From positions 310,001 through 374,000 of the forward strand of contig JAJVIF010000003.1 of NCBI GenBank assembly GCA_022072165.1: 64,000 nt of DNA, read 5' to 3'. The notes beneath the pieces are model-generated. The model was not told the origin of the DNA. It worked only from the letters and a program-made list of their open reading frames with translations, and searched no databases. This DNA is from a bacterium (GTDB lineage: Bacteria > JAJVIF01). Below are positions 35,802 to 44,605 of the stretch, piece after piece; position 1 is the stretch's first letter, and every line of letters begins with the position of its first letter. A program made the position numbers and the translations under genes.

Positions 35802-38800
35802 CTACTCCTGAAACCGCCTTGCCAGCAGCTCGTTGACCGTGACAACGTGCTCGAATCGAGGCGGATGCTCCTGATCTTGCAGCGCTGCAACATGCGCTTT
35901 CCCGCACCTGATCTTGTCTGCTTCAGTTCGGCGCAGGTCCAGCGTGAGATCGGTACTTTTGGTCTCAACTACAAAGTAGACACGCTCTCCCGCATCTGTT
36001 GCCACGACGACCGCCCAGTCCGGATTGTAAGGACCCAGCGGAGTGGGGATCACGAATTTCGGTGGCAGCTTGGCATACACGCGAATTGCGTCGTTGGCTT
36101 CCAGCTGCTCGACAAACTCCCTTTCGACTGAGCTGTCGTAGCGCACATGCTGAAAGACGGATCGCCTGGTGTTCTGAACCAGGTTGGTGAGGTATCCCGT
36201 CAACTCAGCAGCCTCGAACAACTCCTGGGCGTAGTAGCACTCCTCACCAAGCCGCTGATACCGGATGCCATCCACCAGGGTATGCGACAGACAACGCTTG
36301 ATGAGGACCACTGCCCGATCCAGAAACTCCTGCGGATTGAGGATGAACACAGCCATGCCACCGCTCAATCGCAGGATTTCAGCCAGGGAGCGCCGGGTTA
36401 GCCCAGTCCGTTCCTGAAGAATAGTCAGGATATCCGGCAGCTCCGGCACCGGTTGATCGAGGCGACGCAGTGCTCCACTACGGACCTTTTTGGCTTCGAC
36501 GCCGGACTCCGCGATATCAAGAATGGCGCGGTGCTCCTGCATGGTAGGTACCGAGACCGTGGACAGGTGATCACGGATGGCCTGTGCACAATCGCGGATC
36601 AGGGTGTCGGAATTGAAGTGAACTCGATACGTCGTGCGGTGTTTGATCCGATCCCACAGGGCCTGGAACTCTTCTCCACAGTAGACCTCCTTGTTAAGGG
36701 GTATCGCGATCCGTTCGCGGGCATCTTTGATATCGATACGGCCGGCTCGCTTTGTCAGCAACTCGACAATCTGCGGGAGAGCTGCTGCAAATGCCGGAGG
36801 GACGGTTAATGTGCCGTCGCGCAATTCCCCGCGCAGGGCATCCTGAATCCGCCCGTTCGCATCCACAAAATGCCGTGATCGAAGCCACTGGTACAGTTCG
36901 CGCGATGCCTCGAGGCCCAGCGGTGCCGATGATTCCGCATCTGCGTCGCCTGGGAGATGCGCAAAATCGTGGGACTCGAGCACACCAAAGCGAACGCCCG
37001 TGTCCTTTTCGATCTCGTGCTGCAGGTTGTCTGCGAAAGCCTGGTAACTCTCCGTCGCGACGACTGTCAGAGTGTTGACTGCGAAGCCACGCACCCGGTT
37101 GCCAGTTTGATCAACACAGAGTCGCAATCCCCGACCGATGGTCTGCCGACGCCTGCGCTCGGTCCCGAATTCACGCATCGCGCAAATCTGGAAGACATTG
37201 GGGTTGTCCCAGCCTTCCTGCAGGGCCGAATGCGAAAAGATGAACCGTAGCGGAGTCTCGAAACTGAGCAGCTTCTCTTTCTCCTTCATGATGAGCTCAT
37301 AGGCGCGACCGGCATTGTCCCGGTTGGTCTGATTGGATTCGGCCCCATCTTCAGCCAGATCCGCCCATGCGCCCTTCTTGTCGATCGCGAAGTAACCCTC
37401 GTGCACCCTGGATGGGTCCGCGTCCAGGTCCGCACCTTCGAACAATTCGACAAAATCCGGATGCTGCACCCAGCGGCGATACTCCTCCTCGAAAATCTGC
37501 GCGAGCGGTCCTTTCTGCGCGACTCCTTCAGCGGAATATTGGCGGTACGCCGCGACTTCCGGCACGAAGAACAGACTCAGGACCTTGATGCCCAGTGGGC
37601 GCAGGCGCTGTTCCTTCTCCAGATGCTGCCGGATGGTCATCTGGATCATTTGTCGCTGCACGACCAGCGGATCGACCCCACCGATAGAGTCCCCCACTTT
37701 GAGGTATCGCTCTCCAGCCGTGGAACGCAGTTCCACCCAACTGTCGCCTCGAGCGCGACGAATCTCCCCAATCCGCATCCCGGCATAGATGTCGCGCCCG
37801 GTCAGGTGCTGCAGGTCATCGCCATCCTGTACGGTCATCTCAGTTCTGCGAACATCCGATGACGTGGCGATGTCGATTTCGACTTTGGCCTTCGGCAATC
37901 CAGTGCGACCGCCGGGGATCGCAATCACCTTCAGGTACGGCGCGTTGTGCCCGGTCTGGAAGTCGATAGACGCGACCTCGATTTGCTTCACCAGCTGCCG
38001 CTGATACGCATCGACTGCATCGAGCCGATAGACCATGTGATGCTTGTGCGCATGGGTTGCGGAGTACCGGAGCGTACACAGCGGCTCCATCCGGCGTAGT
38101 GCCTGACTCCCCTGGCTGTTGAGAACGCGGGTCCCTTCGACACTCTGAGGCTCATCGACAATCACCACCGGATGTGTCCGGCGAATCAGGTCGATGGGCA
38201 GGTCACCTCCCGTCTTCTCGGTGTCCTTGTAGAGGTTGTTGATGTCCTTCTTGTTTATTGCCCCTACCGTCACCACCATGATCTGGATGCCGCTCGCCGT
38301 GGCAAATTGACGCACCTGCCCGAGCTTCGCGCTGTCGTAGAGGAAGTACTCGTAGTACAGGCCGCCGAAGTGTGTACGGAAGTGCTCCTCCGTCATCTGC
38401 AGGGACTTGTAGACCCCTTCCTTGATGGCGATTGACGGCACCACAATGACAAATTTGGTGAAACCGTAGCGCTGGTGCAGTTCAAGCATCGTGCGCAGAT
38501 AAACATAGGTCTTGCCGGTGCCAGTCTCCATCTCAACCGTAAACTGAAGATCATCCAGCGGCCCGAGGGCTTCCGACGGAGGGAGATGCTGCCTGCGTTG
38601 CACCGCCTGCAAATTTTCCAGCAACCTGCTTTCGCTGAGGGAGAGGACGTTGCCGTAGCCTCGATCGGTCATGGGCAGGGAGAGCCCGGGAGCCAGTTCC
38701 ATGGGTACCTGCACTGAGAAGGACGAATGGAAGCGCTCCTGTCCCTGGAACAGGTCGCAGACTGCTTCGATGGCCGCCTGCTGATAGTCGAGATCTGGCT

Positions 38801-38822
38801 CGAACCGGATGCGCATGGTCAT
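35802..38822 (-). CDS. res: Type III restriction enzyme, Res subunit
   Basis: 1006 residues. Superfamily 2 helicase motor: VEMETGTGKTYVYL (Walker A), VVIVDEPQSVEG (DEPQ box II), LRYSATHAHKH (motif III SAT), QEGWDNPNVFQI and QTIGRGLRLCV (motifs V/VI). The endonuclease domain at the C-terminus has YNPDWAVV and VVETKST, the PD-ETK nuclease motif. It cuts DNA after ATP-driven communication between two recognition sites, in complex with Mod. It starts 2 nt after the mod stop codon. Confidence 0.95.
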   Translation of the reverse strand: MTMRIRFEPDLDYQQAAIEAVCDLFQGQERFHSSFSVQVPMELAPGLSLPMTDRGYGNVLSLSESRLLENLQAVQRRQHLPPSEALGPLDDLQFTVEMETGTGKTYVYLRTMLELHQRYGFTKFVIVVPSIAIKEGVYKSLQMTEEHFRTHFGGLYYEYFLYDSAKLGQVRQFATASGIQIMVVTVGAINKKDINNLYKDTEKTGGDLPIDLIRRTHPVVIVDEPQSVEGTRVLNSQGSQALRRMEPLCTLRYSATHAHKHHMVYRLDAVDAYQRQLVKQIEVASIDFQTGHNAPYLKVIAIPGGRTGLPKAKVEIDIATSSDVRRTEMTVQDGDDLQHLTGRDIYAGMRIGEIRRARGDSWVELRSTAGERYLKVGDSIGGVDPLVVQRQMIQMTIRQHLEKEQRLRPLGIKVLSLFFVPEVAAYRQYSAEGVAQKGPLAQIFEEEYRRWVQHPDFVELFEGADLDADPSRVHEGYFAIDKKGAWADLAEDGAESNQTNRDNAGRAYELIMKEKEKLLSFETPLRFIFSHSALQEGWDNPNVFQICAMREFGTERRRRQTIGRGLRLCVDQTGNRVRGFAVNTLTVVATESYQAFADNLQHEIEKDTGVRFGVLESHDFAHLPGDADAESSAPLGLEASRELYQWLRSRHFVDANGRIQDALRGELRDGTLTVPPAFAAALPQIVELLTKRAGRIDIKDARERIAIPLNKEVYCGEEFQALWDRIKHRTTYRVHFNSDTLIRDCAQAIRDHLSTVSVPTMQEHRAILDIAESGVEAKKVRSGALRRLDQPVPELPDILTILQERTGLTRRSLAEILRLSGGMAVFILNPQEFLDRAVVLIKRCLSHTLVDGIRYQRLGEECYYAQELFEAAELTGYLTNLVQNTRRSVFQHVRYDSSVEREFVEQLEANDAIRVYAKLPPKFVIPTPLGPYNPDWAVVVATDAGERVYFVVETKSTDLTLDLRRTEADKIRCGKAHVAALQDQEHPPRFEHVVTVNELLARRFQE

Positions 38823-38824
38823 CG

Positions 38825-40849
38825 TTACAGACTCAATACGTTGGTCAGCCCATGCTGCGCCAGGATCTGCGTGAGATTGACCTTCGCCACATCATCGACA
38901 AAGGCGTTGTCCCGGAAGATGGCGGTCGCATCCGGTGGGGACCCCAGTTCCTCATACCACTGGGTGATTCCGAGAGCGAGGGCCTCGTAATCAGCGCTGG
39001 TGATGTGATGGTCCAGACAGGCAAAGAGGAGGCGTCCGCCCGGGTCTCCGGCAGCGTAGACTGTCCGCTGCGTGATACTGCGGGCTTCTACCGGCACAGT
39101 CAGTTCGAGGCCGAGTTTCAGGAGAATCTCATAGAGCAGATCAAGCTCGGCGCGGCCTTCCAGCAGGTGCTCGACACTCTCCAGCATTGCCTGCACAGGC
39201 TGGTCTGGACGAGGATGCCAGGCGCGGATGTTGGAGGTATCGAGCTTGAAGACGCGGAATCCGGTATCGCCGGTGAAGAGAGGATTTTCAGTTTTTATTT
39301 TTCGACCAGCGCGCCGGAGGCGTTCTTTTGTGAGCTCGGCGATGTTGCGCGGGACTCCCAGGGAGTCGCAGAATTCTGCTGCCGCCTTTTGCTCGGCTAT
39401 TGTGTGATCCAACGGCTCCGGCAGCTGGACGAGAATATACTGACGATAGCTTGCATCGGCCAAGTTCTGCTCCATAACGGAATGCCCCGACGCCCCAGAG
39501 CCAGCAAAAAAATCCAAAATAATATCTCCTCCTGATGAGGCGAATTCCACAAACTCTGACAGCACAGTCTCATCCTTGGGATAGGAAAAGACGTCAATAC
39601 CCATCAACGATCTTAATCGCTTGGTGGCAGCTCTGCCATCCTTGTAGAATACACTGTATGGCGCTGAACGTTCTCGATCTCGAAGATATGCTTTTATGCA
39701 AGGGACGGAAAGCTCGTCTACACCAAACTGGACTCGATCTTCTTCAATCCAAGCTTTCATTTTAGCAGGATCACTGGTCATCCAGCCACGAGATGGAACT
39801 CGAACAGGCTTCAGTGTCTCGGGATGAAGAACTTCATACTGAGGCCCACCCCCCCCTGGCCATGAGATATTATCAGGAAAGTATACGCCTCTCCTGTCAA
39901 CCTTGTTATAATGATCGTGCGCCTTTGCAGGATGGCTGTCAGGAAGTGATTTGTACCAAGCCTTAAGCTGAGCGCTAATAGCGTCATAGTCAGTCCCCAG
40001 CTGAGCCAGCAACTGATCGTACTTCGCGTAAATCTCGTCCAGTCCTTTCTTTCTCTGCCTCCATAGGACTGCGCTGCTCCGCAGGTGATCAGTGCTCTTT
40101 GCGTAACATAGGATGTACTCGTGTGACACGGACACCAATTTAGAGTCATTCTTTCGTCCTGCCGCCCACACAAAGTCCGCTACAAAATTCTCCAAGCCAA
40201 AGATCTCGTCTAACATGAGGCGGATACGAGGTTGCTCAATTTCATCGCAAGATGCAAGGATAACTCCATCCTCCCGCAGCAGTTCTCGGGCAAGGCGCAG
40301 GCGTGGATACATCATGTTTAGCCAGTTCGTGTGGAACCGACCAGAGGTCTCAGTATTCGAGCTGACTCTCCTCCGCTGTCCAGCTTCATCACTGTCAATC
40401 TGGCCTGTCAGCTCCAGATAGTTACGAATGCCGTCCCGGTAGTCGTCGGGATAGACAAAATCCTTGCCAGTGTTATACGGCGGGTCGATGTAGATCAGCT
40501 TCACCTTGCCCGCGTAGCTCTTTTGAAGCAGTTTAAGGACCTCCAGGTTGTCTCCCTCGATCATCAGGTGCGTTGTCCCCTCCCAGTCAACCGATTCTTC
40601 CGGACAAGGGCGGAGCGTCCCCGTGCTGGGAGTCATCGCCAGTTGCCTGGCGCGGCGCTTGCCATGCCAGTTCAGTCCGTACTTCTCATCTGATTCCTCG
40701 ACGGCATCGCCCAACAACTCGCGCAACAGATCAAAGTCGATCTGTCCATCGGAAAGGGCTTCCGGAAAACACTGCTTCAGGCGTTCGATGTTGCCATCAC
40801 GCAGATCGGGAGTGCGGGATTCAGGGTCGCCAGGCTCAATGCGTCGCAT
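38825..40849 (-). CDS. mod: Type III DNA methyltransferase, Mod subunit
   Basis: 674 residues, beta-class N6-adenine methyltransferase that also provides specificity to the complex. IYIDPPYNTGKDFVY is catalytic motif IV and DFFAGSGASGHSV is the SAM-binding FxGxG, in the DPPY-first order of beta enzymes. The part between them (about 39.5-40.35 kb) is the target-recognition domain and is visibly more AT-rich than the rest. The C-terminal third binds Res. Start set at ATG 40849 by TATACT 8 nt upstream; the frame continues upstream without homology into the hairpin-rich spacer. Confidence 0.95.
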   Translation of the reverse strand: MRRIEPGDPESRTPDLRDGNIERLKQCFPEALSDGQIDFDLLRELLGDAVEESDEKYGLNWHGKRRARQLAMTPSTGTLRPCPEESVDWEGTTHLMIEGDNLEVLKLLQKSYAGKVKLIYIDPPYNTGKDFVYPDDYRDGIRNYLELTGQIDSDEAGQRRRVSSNTETSGRFHTNWLNMMYPRLRLARELLREDGVILASCDEIEQPRIRLMLDEIFGLENFVADFVWAAGRKNDSKLVSVSHEYILCYAKSTDHLRSSAVLWRQRKKGLDEIYAKYDQLLAQLGTDYDAISAQLKAWYKSLPDSHPAKAHDHYNKVDRRGVYFPDNISWPGGGGPQYEVLHPETLKPVRVPSRGWMTSDPAKMKAWIEEDRVQFGVDELSVPCIKAYLRDRERSAPYSVFYKDGRAATKRLRSLMGIDVFSYPKDETVLSEFVEFASSGGDIILDFFAGSGASGHSVMEQNLADASYRQYILVQLPEPLDHTIAEQKAAAEFCDSLGVPRNIAELTKERLRRAGRKIKTENPLFTGDTGFRVFKLDTSNIRAWHPRPDQPVQAMLESVEHLLEGRAELDLLYEILLKLGLELTVPVEARSITQRTVYAAGDPGGRLLFACLDHHITSADYEALALGITQWYEELGSPPDATAIFRDNAFVDDVAKVNLTQILAQHGLTNVLSL

Positions 40850-40857
40850 GGGTCCGG

Positions 40858-40863
40858 AGTATA
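40858..40863 (-). promoter_or_regulatory. -10 box TATACT of the mod-res operon
   Basis: TATACT on the minus strand, 8 nt before ATG 40849. Confidence 0.6.
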
Positions 40864-40922
40864 CAAAACGGTAACTGCAGTGGTGGCTGGTCCGGGGGAG
40901 AGGGCTGGACGCGGGGCGCGGT

Positions 40923-41241
40923 CCGGGTCTAAAGACCCGGCCTCCGGGAGGGAGAGGGGACAGGGGGGGAAGGGGGTAGGGGAGAGGGCCGGACGCGGGG
41001 CGCGTCCGGGGCCCACCGACGAGGCGTCGGGAGACCGGGCGACCGGGGGTCGCCCCTCCGGGGTGGGGTGTGGCAAGGGGAGCGGCGCAGCAAGCCACGC
41101 CGCTACGGCTGGGGGGTCGACCTCCAGGTCGACCGGGATGTCGACTTCCAAGTCGATGGGCGTAGGGACTTCAGTCCCCGGTGGCAGGACGCTAAAAAAG
41201 CGAGCGGAGACAGCTTCACGTCCCGGGTCTAAAGACCCGGG
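40923..41241. repeat. Cluster of seven or more perfect mini-hairpins
   Basis: The 409-bp gap between mod and the next gene carries no gene I can support. It is packed with short perfect inverted repeats: 40923-40940 (GGGTC-TAAA-GACCC core), 40989-41009 (9-bp arms, GGG loop), 41016-41030 (CCGACG arms), 41037-41055 (GGGCGACC arms), 41116-41135 (GGTCGACCT arms, CC loop), 41142-41157 (TCGACTT arms, CC loop), 41165-41178 (GGGAC-TTCA-GTCCC), and 41222-41241, a second copy of the first. Confidence 0.8.
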
Positions 41242-41258
41242 GTCCGGGAGTGACATAA

Positions 41259-41597
41259 CTACCGGCGGGATTTGGCGACCCGGCCCCAGAGCGCCCAGCC
41301 CAGCAACATCGCCCCCGCCACCAGCATCGCCCCCGCCGTGCTGAACAACGGACGGACTTCCCCCTCGATGTCCCCTGCAATCAAAAAGAGGGTCGCGGTG
41401 TTCTCACACTTCACCTTCTCCGCAATCAGGACCCCGACCCCGGACTGCTCGATCGTCGCATCCGTGGCAGTCAGGACGGTCGCCACACTGTTCCGCATAT
41501 AGAGATCGTCGGTCATCGCGCCGGTGAAGCGGGACTCCGAATAGAGGAGCCGTCGGGGCGCTTCCTGACGATAGCCTTCCGGGGTGGGGTCGGTCAT
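41259..41597 (-). CDS. Small membrane-associated protein, unknown
   Basis: 112 residues from ATG 41597, with AAGGAG 5 nt upstream. The middle is a beta-rich stretch of the form VATVLTATDATIEQSGVGVL then AEKVKCENTATLFLIAGDIE, resembling a short parallel beta-helix, and the C-terminus is one membrane helix (AGAMLVAGAMLLGWALWG) with a basic end. A small unnamed family with this 'turn of helix then anchor' plan exists in several phyla; function unknown. Lies just downstream of rarA. Confidence 0.6.
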   Translation of the reverse strand: MTDPTPEGYRQEAPRRLLYSESRFTGAMTDDLYMRNSVATVLTATDATIEQSGVGVLIAEKVKCENTATLFLIAGDIEGEVRPLFSTAGAMLVAGAMLLGWALWGRVAKSRR

Positions 41598-41630
41598 GGG
41601 GACTCCTTCACCAGGCACCAGGTCAGCCGC

Positions 41631-42908
41631 TTAGCTGCCCGACGGCGGTGTTTTGAGGTGTTTGAGCCAGGCGGCGATGTCGCGCTCCTCGCCGATGGGC
41701 TTGGGACGATAGTACGGCAGATTGGTGACGCCGTCGGGGAGGTACTGCTGGGGGAGCCAGCCGGTGGGGGAGTCGTGGGGATAGCGATACCCGACACTCA
41801 TGCCATGCTCCCGGGCCATCTGGGGGACCGGCGCGTTGCGCAGATGGAGGGGGACCGGAGGGACCGGTCCCTGCTGGACCGCCTTACGGGCAGCATGAAG
41901 GGCGGAGCCGGCGGTGTTGGACTTGGGGGACGCCGCCAGATAGACCGTCGCCTGCGCCAGGGGGTAGTGGGCCTCGGGCATCCCGAGATGCTCGACCGCG
42001 TCGCGGCAGGCGTTGGCGACCACGAGTCCCATGGCGTTGGCGAGACCGATGTCCTCGCTGGCGGCAATGACCAGACGTCGGGCGATAAACGCCGGGTCTT
42101 CGCCGGCCTCCAGCATCCGGGCGAGGTAGTGGAGGGCGGCATCGACATCGGAGCCCCGAATACTCTTGATGAAAGCGGAGATGGTGTCGTAGTGCTGGTC
42201 GCCGGTTTTGTCGTAGAGGAGCTGTCGTTGCTGCAGCACCTGCTCGATGACAGTGGCGGTGATTGCATGGTCCGGGGCGATGGTGCAGGCGACTTCGAGG
42301 GCGCCGAGGACAAAGCGGGCATCGCCGCCGGCGAGGTCGAGGAGGAGCTGCCGGGCGTCGGAATCAAGGGAGATAGCGGCGTGGTCGGTGCCGAGCGTCG
42401 CGAGGGCGCGGTCGAGGATGAGGGAGAGGTCATCGGGGGTCAGGGCCTGGAGCTGGTAGATCTTCAGGCGGGAGCGCAAGGCGGCGTTGATGGAGAAGTA
42501 GGGGTTTTCGGTGGTCGCGCCCAGGAGGATGATGGTCCCCTGCTCGACATGGGGGAGAAAGGCGTCCTGCTGCGCTTTGTTGAAGCGATGGAGTTCATCG
42601 ATGAAGACGGCAGTCTGGCCCTCGCCGGCCTCGAGTCGGGCGCGGGCTTCGGCGATGACCTGCCGGACTTCGGCGATGCCGCTGGTGACGGCGCTGAACT
42701 CGACCAGGGGGATGCCGGTTTCGGTGGCGAGGAGGCGGATGAGGGTGGTTTTGCCGCAGCCGGGGGGTCCCCAGAGGACCAGGGAGTGGAGGGTGCGGGC
42801 GTCGACCAGGCGTCGGAGGACCCCACCGGGGCCGACCAGGGGGGTCTGGCCGACGAAGTCGGTGAGGCTCGCGGGTCGGAGGCGTGCGGCCAGCGGGAGA
42901 GCGGGCAT
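41631..42908 (-). CDS. rarA: Replication-associated recombination protein A, AAA+ ATPase
   Basis: 425 residues, clamp-loader-like ATPase that acts at stalled forks. LAARLRPASLTDFVGQTPLV at the N-terminus is typical (usual: 'LA.RmRP..l.e..GQ..L'). Walker A is GPPGCGKTTL near 50-59, Walker B is VFIDELHRFNKAQQD near 105-119, sensor 1 is LGATTENPYF. The C-terminal tetramerisation part contains SAFIKSIRGSDVDAALHYLARM and ASEDIGLANA. Start by homology and a TACAAT box 8 nt upstream. Confidence 0.95.
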   Translation of the reverse strand: MPALPLAARLRPASLTDFVGQTPLVGPGGVLRRLVDARTLHSLVLWGPPGCGKTTLIRLLATETGIPLVEFSAVTSGIAEVRQVIAEARARLEAGEGQTAVFIDELHRFNKAQQDAFLPHVEQGTIILLGATTENPYFSINAALRSRLKIYQLQALTPDDLSLILDRALATLGTDHAAISLDSDARQLLLDLAGGDARFVLGALEVACTIAPDHAITATVIEQVLQQRQLLYDKTGDQHYDTISAFIKSIRGSDVDAALHYLARMLEAGEDPAFIARRLVIAASEDIGLANAMGLVVANACRDAVEHLGMPEAHYPLAQATVYLAASPKSNTAGSALHAARKAVQQGPVPPVPLHLRNAPVPQMAREHGMSVGYRYPHDSPTGWLPQQYLPDGVTNLPYYRPKPIGEERDIAAWLKHLKTPPSGS

Positions 42909-42916
42909 GGCAGGGG

Positions 42917-42922
42917 ATTGTA
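42917..42922 (-). promoter_or_regulatory. -10 box TACAAT of rarA
   Basis: TACAAT on the minus strand, 8 nt before ATG 42908. Confidence 0.6.
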
Positions 42923-42960
42923 GTGGCGTCGGGGGGGGCGGGAAGTGGCGGAAAGTCTGG

Positions 42961-42966
42961 TACATT
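42961..42966 (+). promoter_or_regulatory. -10 box TACATT of the higBA-like operon
   Basis: TACATT, 38 bp before the toxin ATG; unlike most genes here this leaves a leader of roughly 30 nt. Confidence 0.5.
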
Positions 42967-42973
42967 GTGTTAA

Positions 42974-42999
42974 CCTCCCGCATTAAGCAAAACGGGAGG
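42974..42999 (+). promoter_or_regulatory. Leader hairpin that pairs the ribosome site of the toxin gene
   Basis: CCTCCCG 42974-42980 is complementary to CGGGAGG 42993-42999 across a 12-nt AT-rich loop. The second arm contains the GGGAGG Shine-Dalgarno, 4 nt before ATG 43004. The hairpin would hide the ribosome site in the transcript; it may also serve as an operator for the HTH antitoxin. Confidence 0.55.
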
Positions 43000-43003
43000 C
43001 TGC

Positions 43004-43357
43004 ATGGAAGTCCGCTTCCAGTCCCATAAACTCCAGAAGCAGTGCGAGAGCGATGCTCAGCGGGTCAGGAAGTACGGACCAGAGCAGGCCCAGGAACTGC
43101 AGAAGCGACTGGATGACCTGGAAGCGGCTGAGTCGCTGGCGGACTTTGGGCAGCGTCCGGGGTTCACGCCCCTCCCTGGCCGGTGTCATCCCCTCACCAA
43201 CCGGGATCATGAGCTGTCGTTGAATCTCAAGCACCCGTATCGCCTGATCCTGCGACCGGATCACGATCCCCAGCCGCTGCGCGCCGACGGGTCCCTCGAC
43301 TGGTCTCGCGTCACCAAAGTACTCATTCTGCGGATCGAGGACACCCATGACTCCTAA
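43004..43357 (+). CDS. higB: RelE/HigB-family toxin
   Basis: 117 residues. MEVRFQSHKLQKQCESD, the helix RVRKYGPEQAQELQKRLDDLE, and the strand GRCHPLTNRDHELSLNL followed by KHPYRLILRPDHDP match the RelE/HigB ribosome-dependent mRNase family ('hpL.gd....siri..p.RliF'). The last catalytic-type residues are Arg/His on the final strands. It overlaps the antitoxin gene by 11 nt. Annotated as a toxin by family and by its HTH-ImmA partner. Confidence 0.85.
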   Translation: MEVRFQSHKLQKQCESDAQRVRKYGPEQAQELQKRLDDLEAAESLADFGQRPGFTPLPGRCHPLTNRDHELSLNLKHPYRLILRPDHDPQPLRADGSLDWSRVTKVLILRIEDTHDS

Positions 43358-44468
43358 AAAGGACACCAGGCTCTATCAGCCGGAGAGTGTTTCTGCCCCT
43401 GGGGAAACGCTGGCGGAGGTGCTCTCCGAAGCAGGGATGACACAGGACGAGCTGGCCCGCCGGATGCGGCGGTCGCCGCAGATGGTGAATCGCCTCCTGC
43501 AGGGGAAGGTGCCGCTGACAGTCGAAACTGCGCTGCAACTGGAACGGGCGGTCCGGATCCCGGCGCGCTTCTGGATGAGTCGGGAGGCGCGCTATCAGGA
43601 GTTTCGGGCACGTCAGGAGGAAGCGGTGCGGCTCCGGTCGGACCTCGACTGGATGAAGGAACTACCGCTGGCAGCCATGATCCGGTACGGGTGGGTGGAG
43701 CGACTGAAAGTCCCGGAACTGCAACTGGCAGCGCTGCTTGAGTACTTCCAGGTGGCATCAGTCCAGGCCTGGCGCGACCAGTGGGAACACGAGGCCGTGG
43801 CGTGGCGACGGAGCGACAAAGCAGCGATTAGTTTTGGAGCGGTCGTGGCCTGGCTCTGGCAGGGAGAGCGGCAGTCCCGGGAGTTGCAGGTGGCACCGTA
43901 CGAGGAGGCGGCATTTCGGAAGGTGCTGAAGCAATGTCGCGCCCTGAGTCAGCAGCCGGTGCAGGAGTCGCTGCCAAAACTCGTGCAGGCGTTCAGGGAT
44001 GCTGGAGTCGCGCTTGTTGTGGTGCCGGAGTTGCCAGGGGCTCCGGTCTCCGGGGCGAGTCGGTGGTTACATCCTGACCAGGCGCTGATTCAGCTGAGTC
44101 TGCGCTTTAAGCGGGATGATCAGTTCTGGTTCAGCCTTTATCACGAGGCAGCCCATGTTTTGCTACATCAAAAGCGGCAGACCTTCATCGATGGGACGGC
44201 GTCGGACTCTGAATCTGCGGTCGAGCAGGAGGCTAACGAGTTCGCGGCAGAGCTGCTGATTCCGTCGTCACACTACGCCGCTTTTCTGGAGACCAGATTT
44301 ATCTCTGCCCAGGCGGTCAAGGCATTTGCTGCGAGCATCGACATTGCGCCGGGCATAGTGGTTGGACGGCTCCAGCATGATGGGCTCCTTCGGCAAAGTC
44401 ACCTCAACGGACTCAAGCGCTCGCTGCGCTGGGATCACGCTGGCCAACGGGTGGAGGACGCCTCCTAG
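43347..44468 (+). CDS. higA: HigA-like antitoxin fused to ImmA/IrrE-type metalloprotease domain
   Basis: 373 residues. An XRE helix-turn-helix lies at about 20-75 (GETLAEVLSEAGMTQDELAR). The C-terminal half, about 225-340, is an ImmA/IrrE domain with the zinc motif FSLYHEAAHVLLH (HExxH) and a downstream EQEANEFAAELLIP with the third ligand Glu. In such fusions the protein binds its own promoter and the toxin; the protease part may allow regulated removal. The middle 100 residues are helical. Stop overlaps the end of a convergent 46-residue gene by two bases. Confidence 0.9.
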   Translation: MTPKKDTRLYQPESVSAPGETLAEVLSEAGMTQDELARRMRRSPQMVNRLLQGKVPLTVETALQLERAVRIPARFWMSREARYQEFRARQEEAVRLRSDLDWMKELPLAAMIRYGWVERLKVPELQLAALLEYFQVASVQAWRDQWEHEAVAWRRSDKAAISFGAVVAWLWQGERQSRELQVAPYEEAAFRKVLKQCRALSQQPVQESLPKLVQAFRDAGVALVVVPELPGAPVSGASRWLHPDQALIQLSLRFKRDDQFWFSLYHEAAHVLLHQKRQTFIDGTASDSESAVEQEANEFAAELLIPSSHYAAFLETRFISAQAVKAFAASIDIAPGIVVGRLQHDGLLRQSHLNGLKRSLRWDHAGQRVEDAS

Positions 44469-44605
44469 CTCCTGAGCAGGACGCCCCACATGGTCCAGGC
44501 GTGGGCCAGCCAGACGCGAGTACCGGGGTTCAGCACCAGCCAGTCGACCAGCAACACCAGGAGCGCTACCGCGCACCAGCGTTCATGACGCGGACCCATC
44601 AACAT
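44465..44605 (-). CDS. 46-residue membrane peptide coupled to the upstream membrane protein
   Basis: ATG 44605 overlaps the TGA stop of the 638-residue membrane protein (TGATG), which favours translation. The 46 residues contain one hydrophobic helix (CAVALLVLLVDWLVL) and a second, weaker one (VWLAHAWTMWGVLL). No homology recognised. Support comes from the overlap and composition only. Confidence 0.5.
   Translation of the reverse strand: MLMGPRHERWCAVALLVLLVDWLVLNPGTRVWLAHAWTMWGVLLRS

Noticed and set aside
40923-41241. CRISPR array
   Set aside because: The repeats differ in sequence and have no regular spacers; they are separate short hairpins. No cas genes are nearby.
41658-42923. Gly/Glu-rich open frame opposite rarA (421 codons)
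   Set aside because: Low-complexity shadow of rarA, which carries Walker A/B and sensor motifs.
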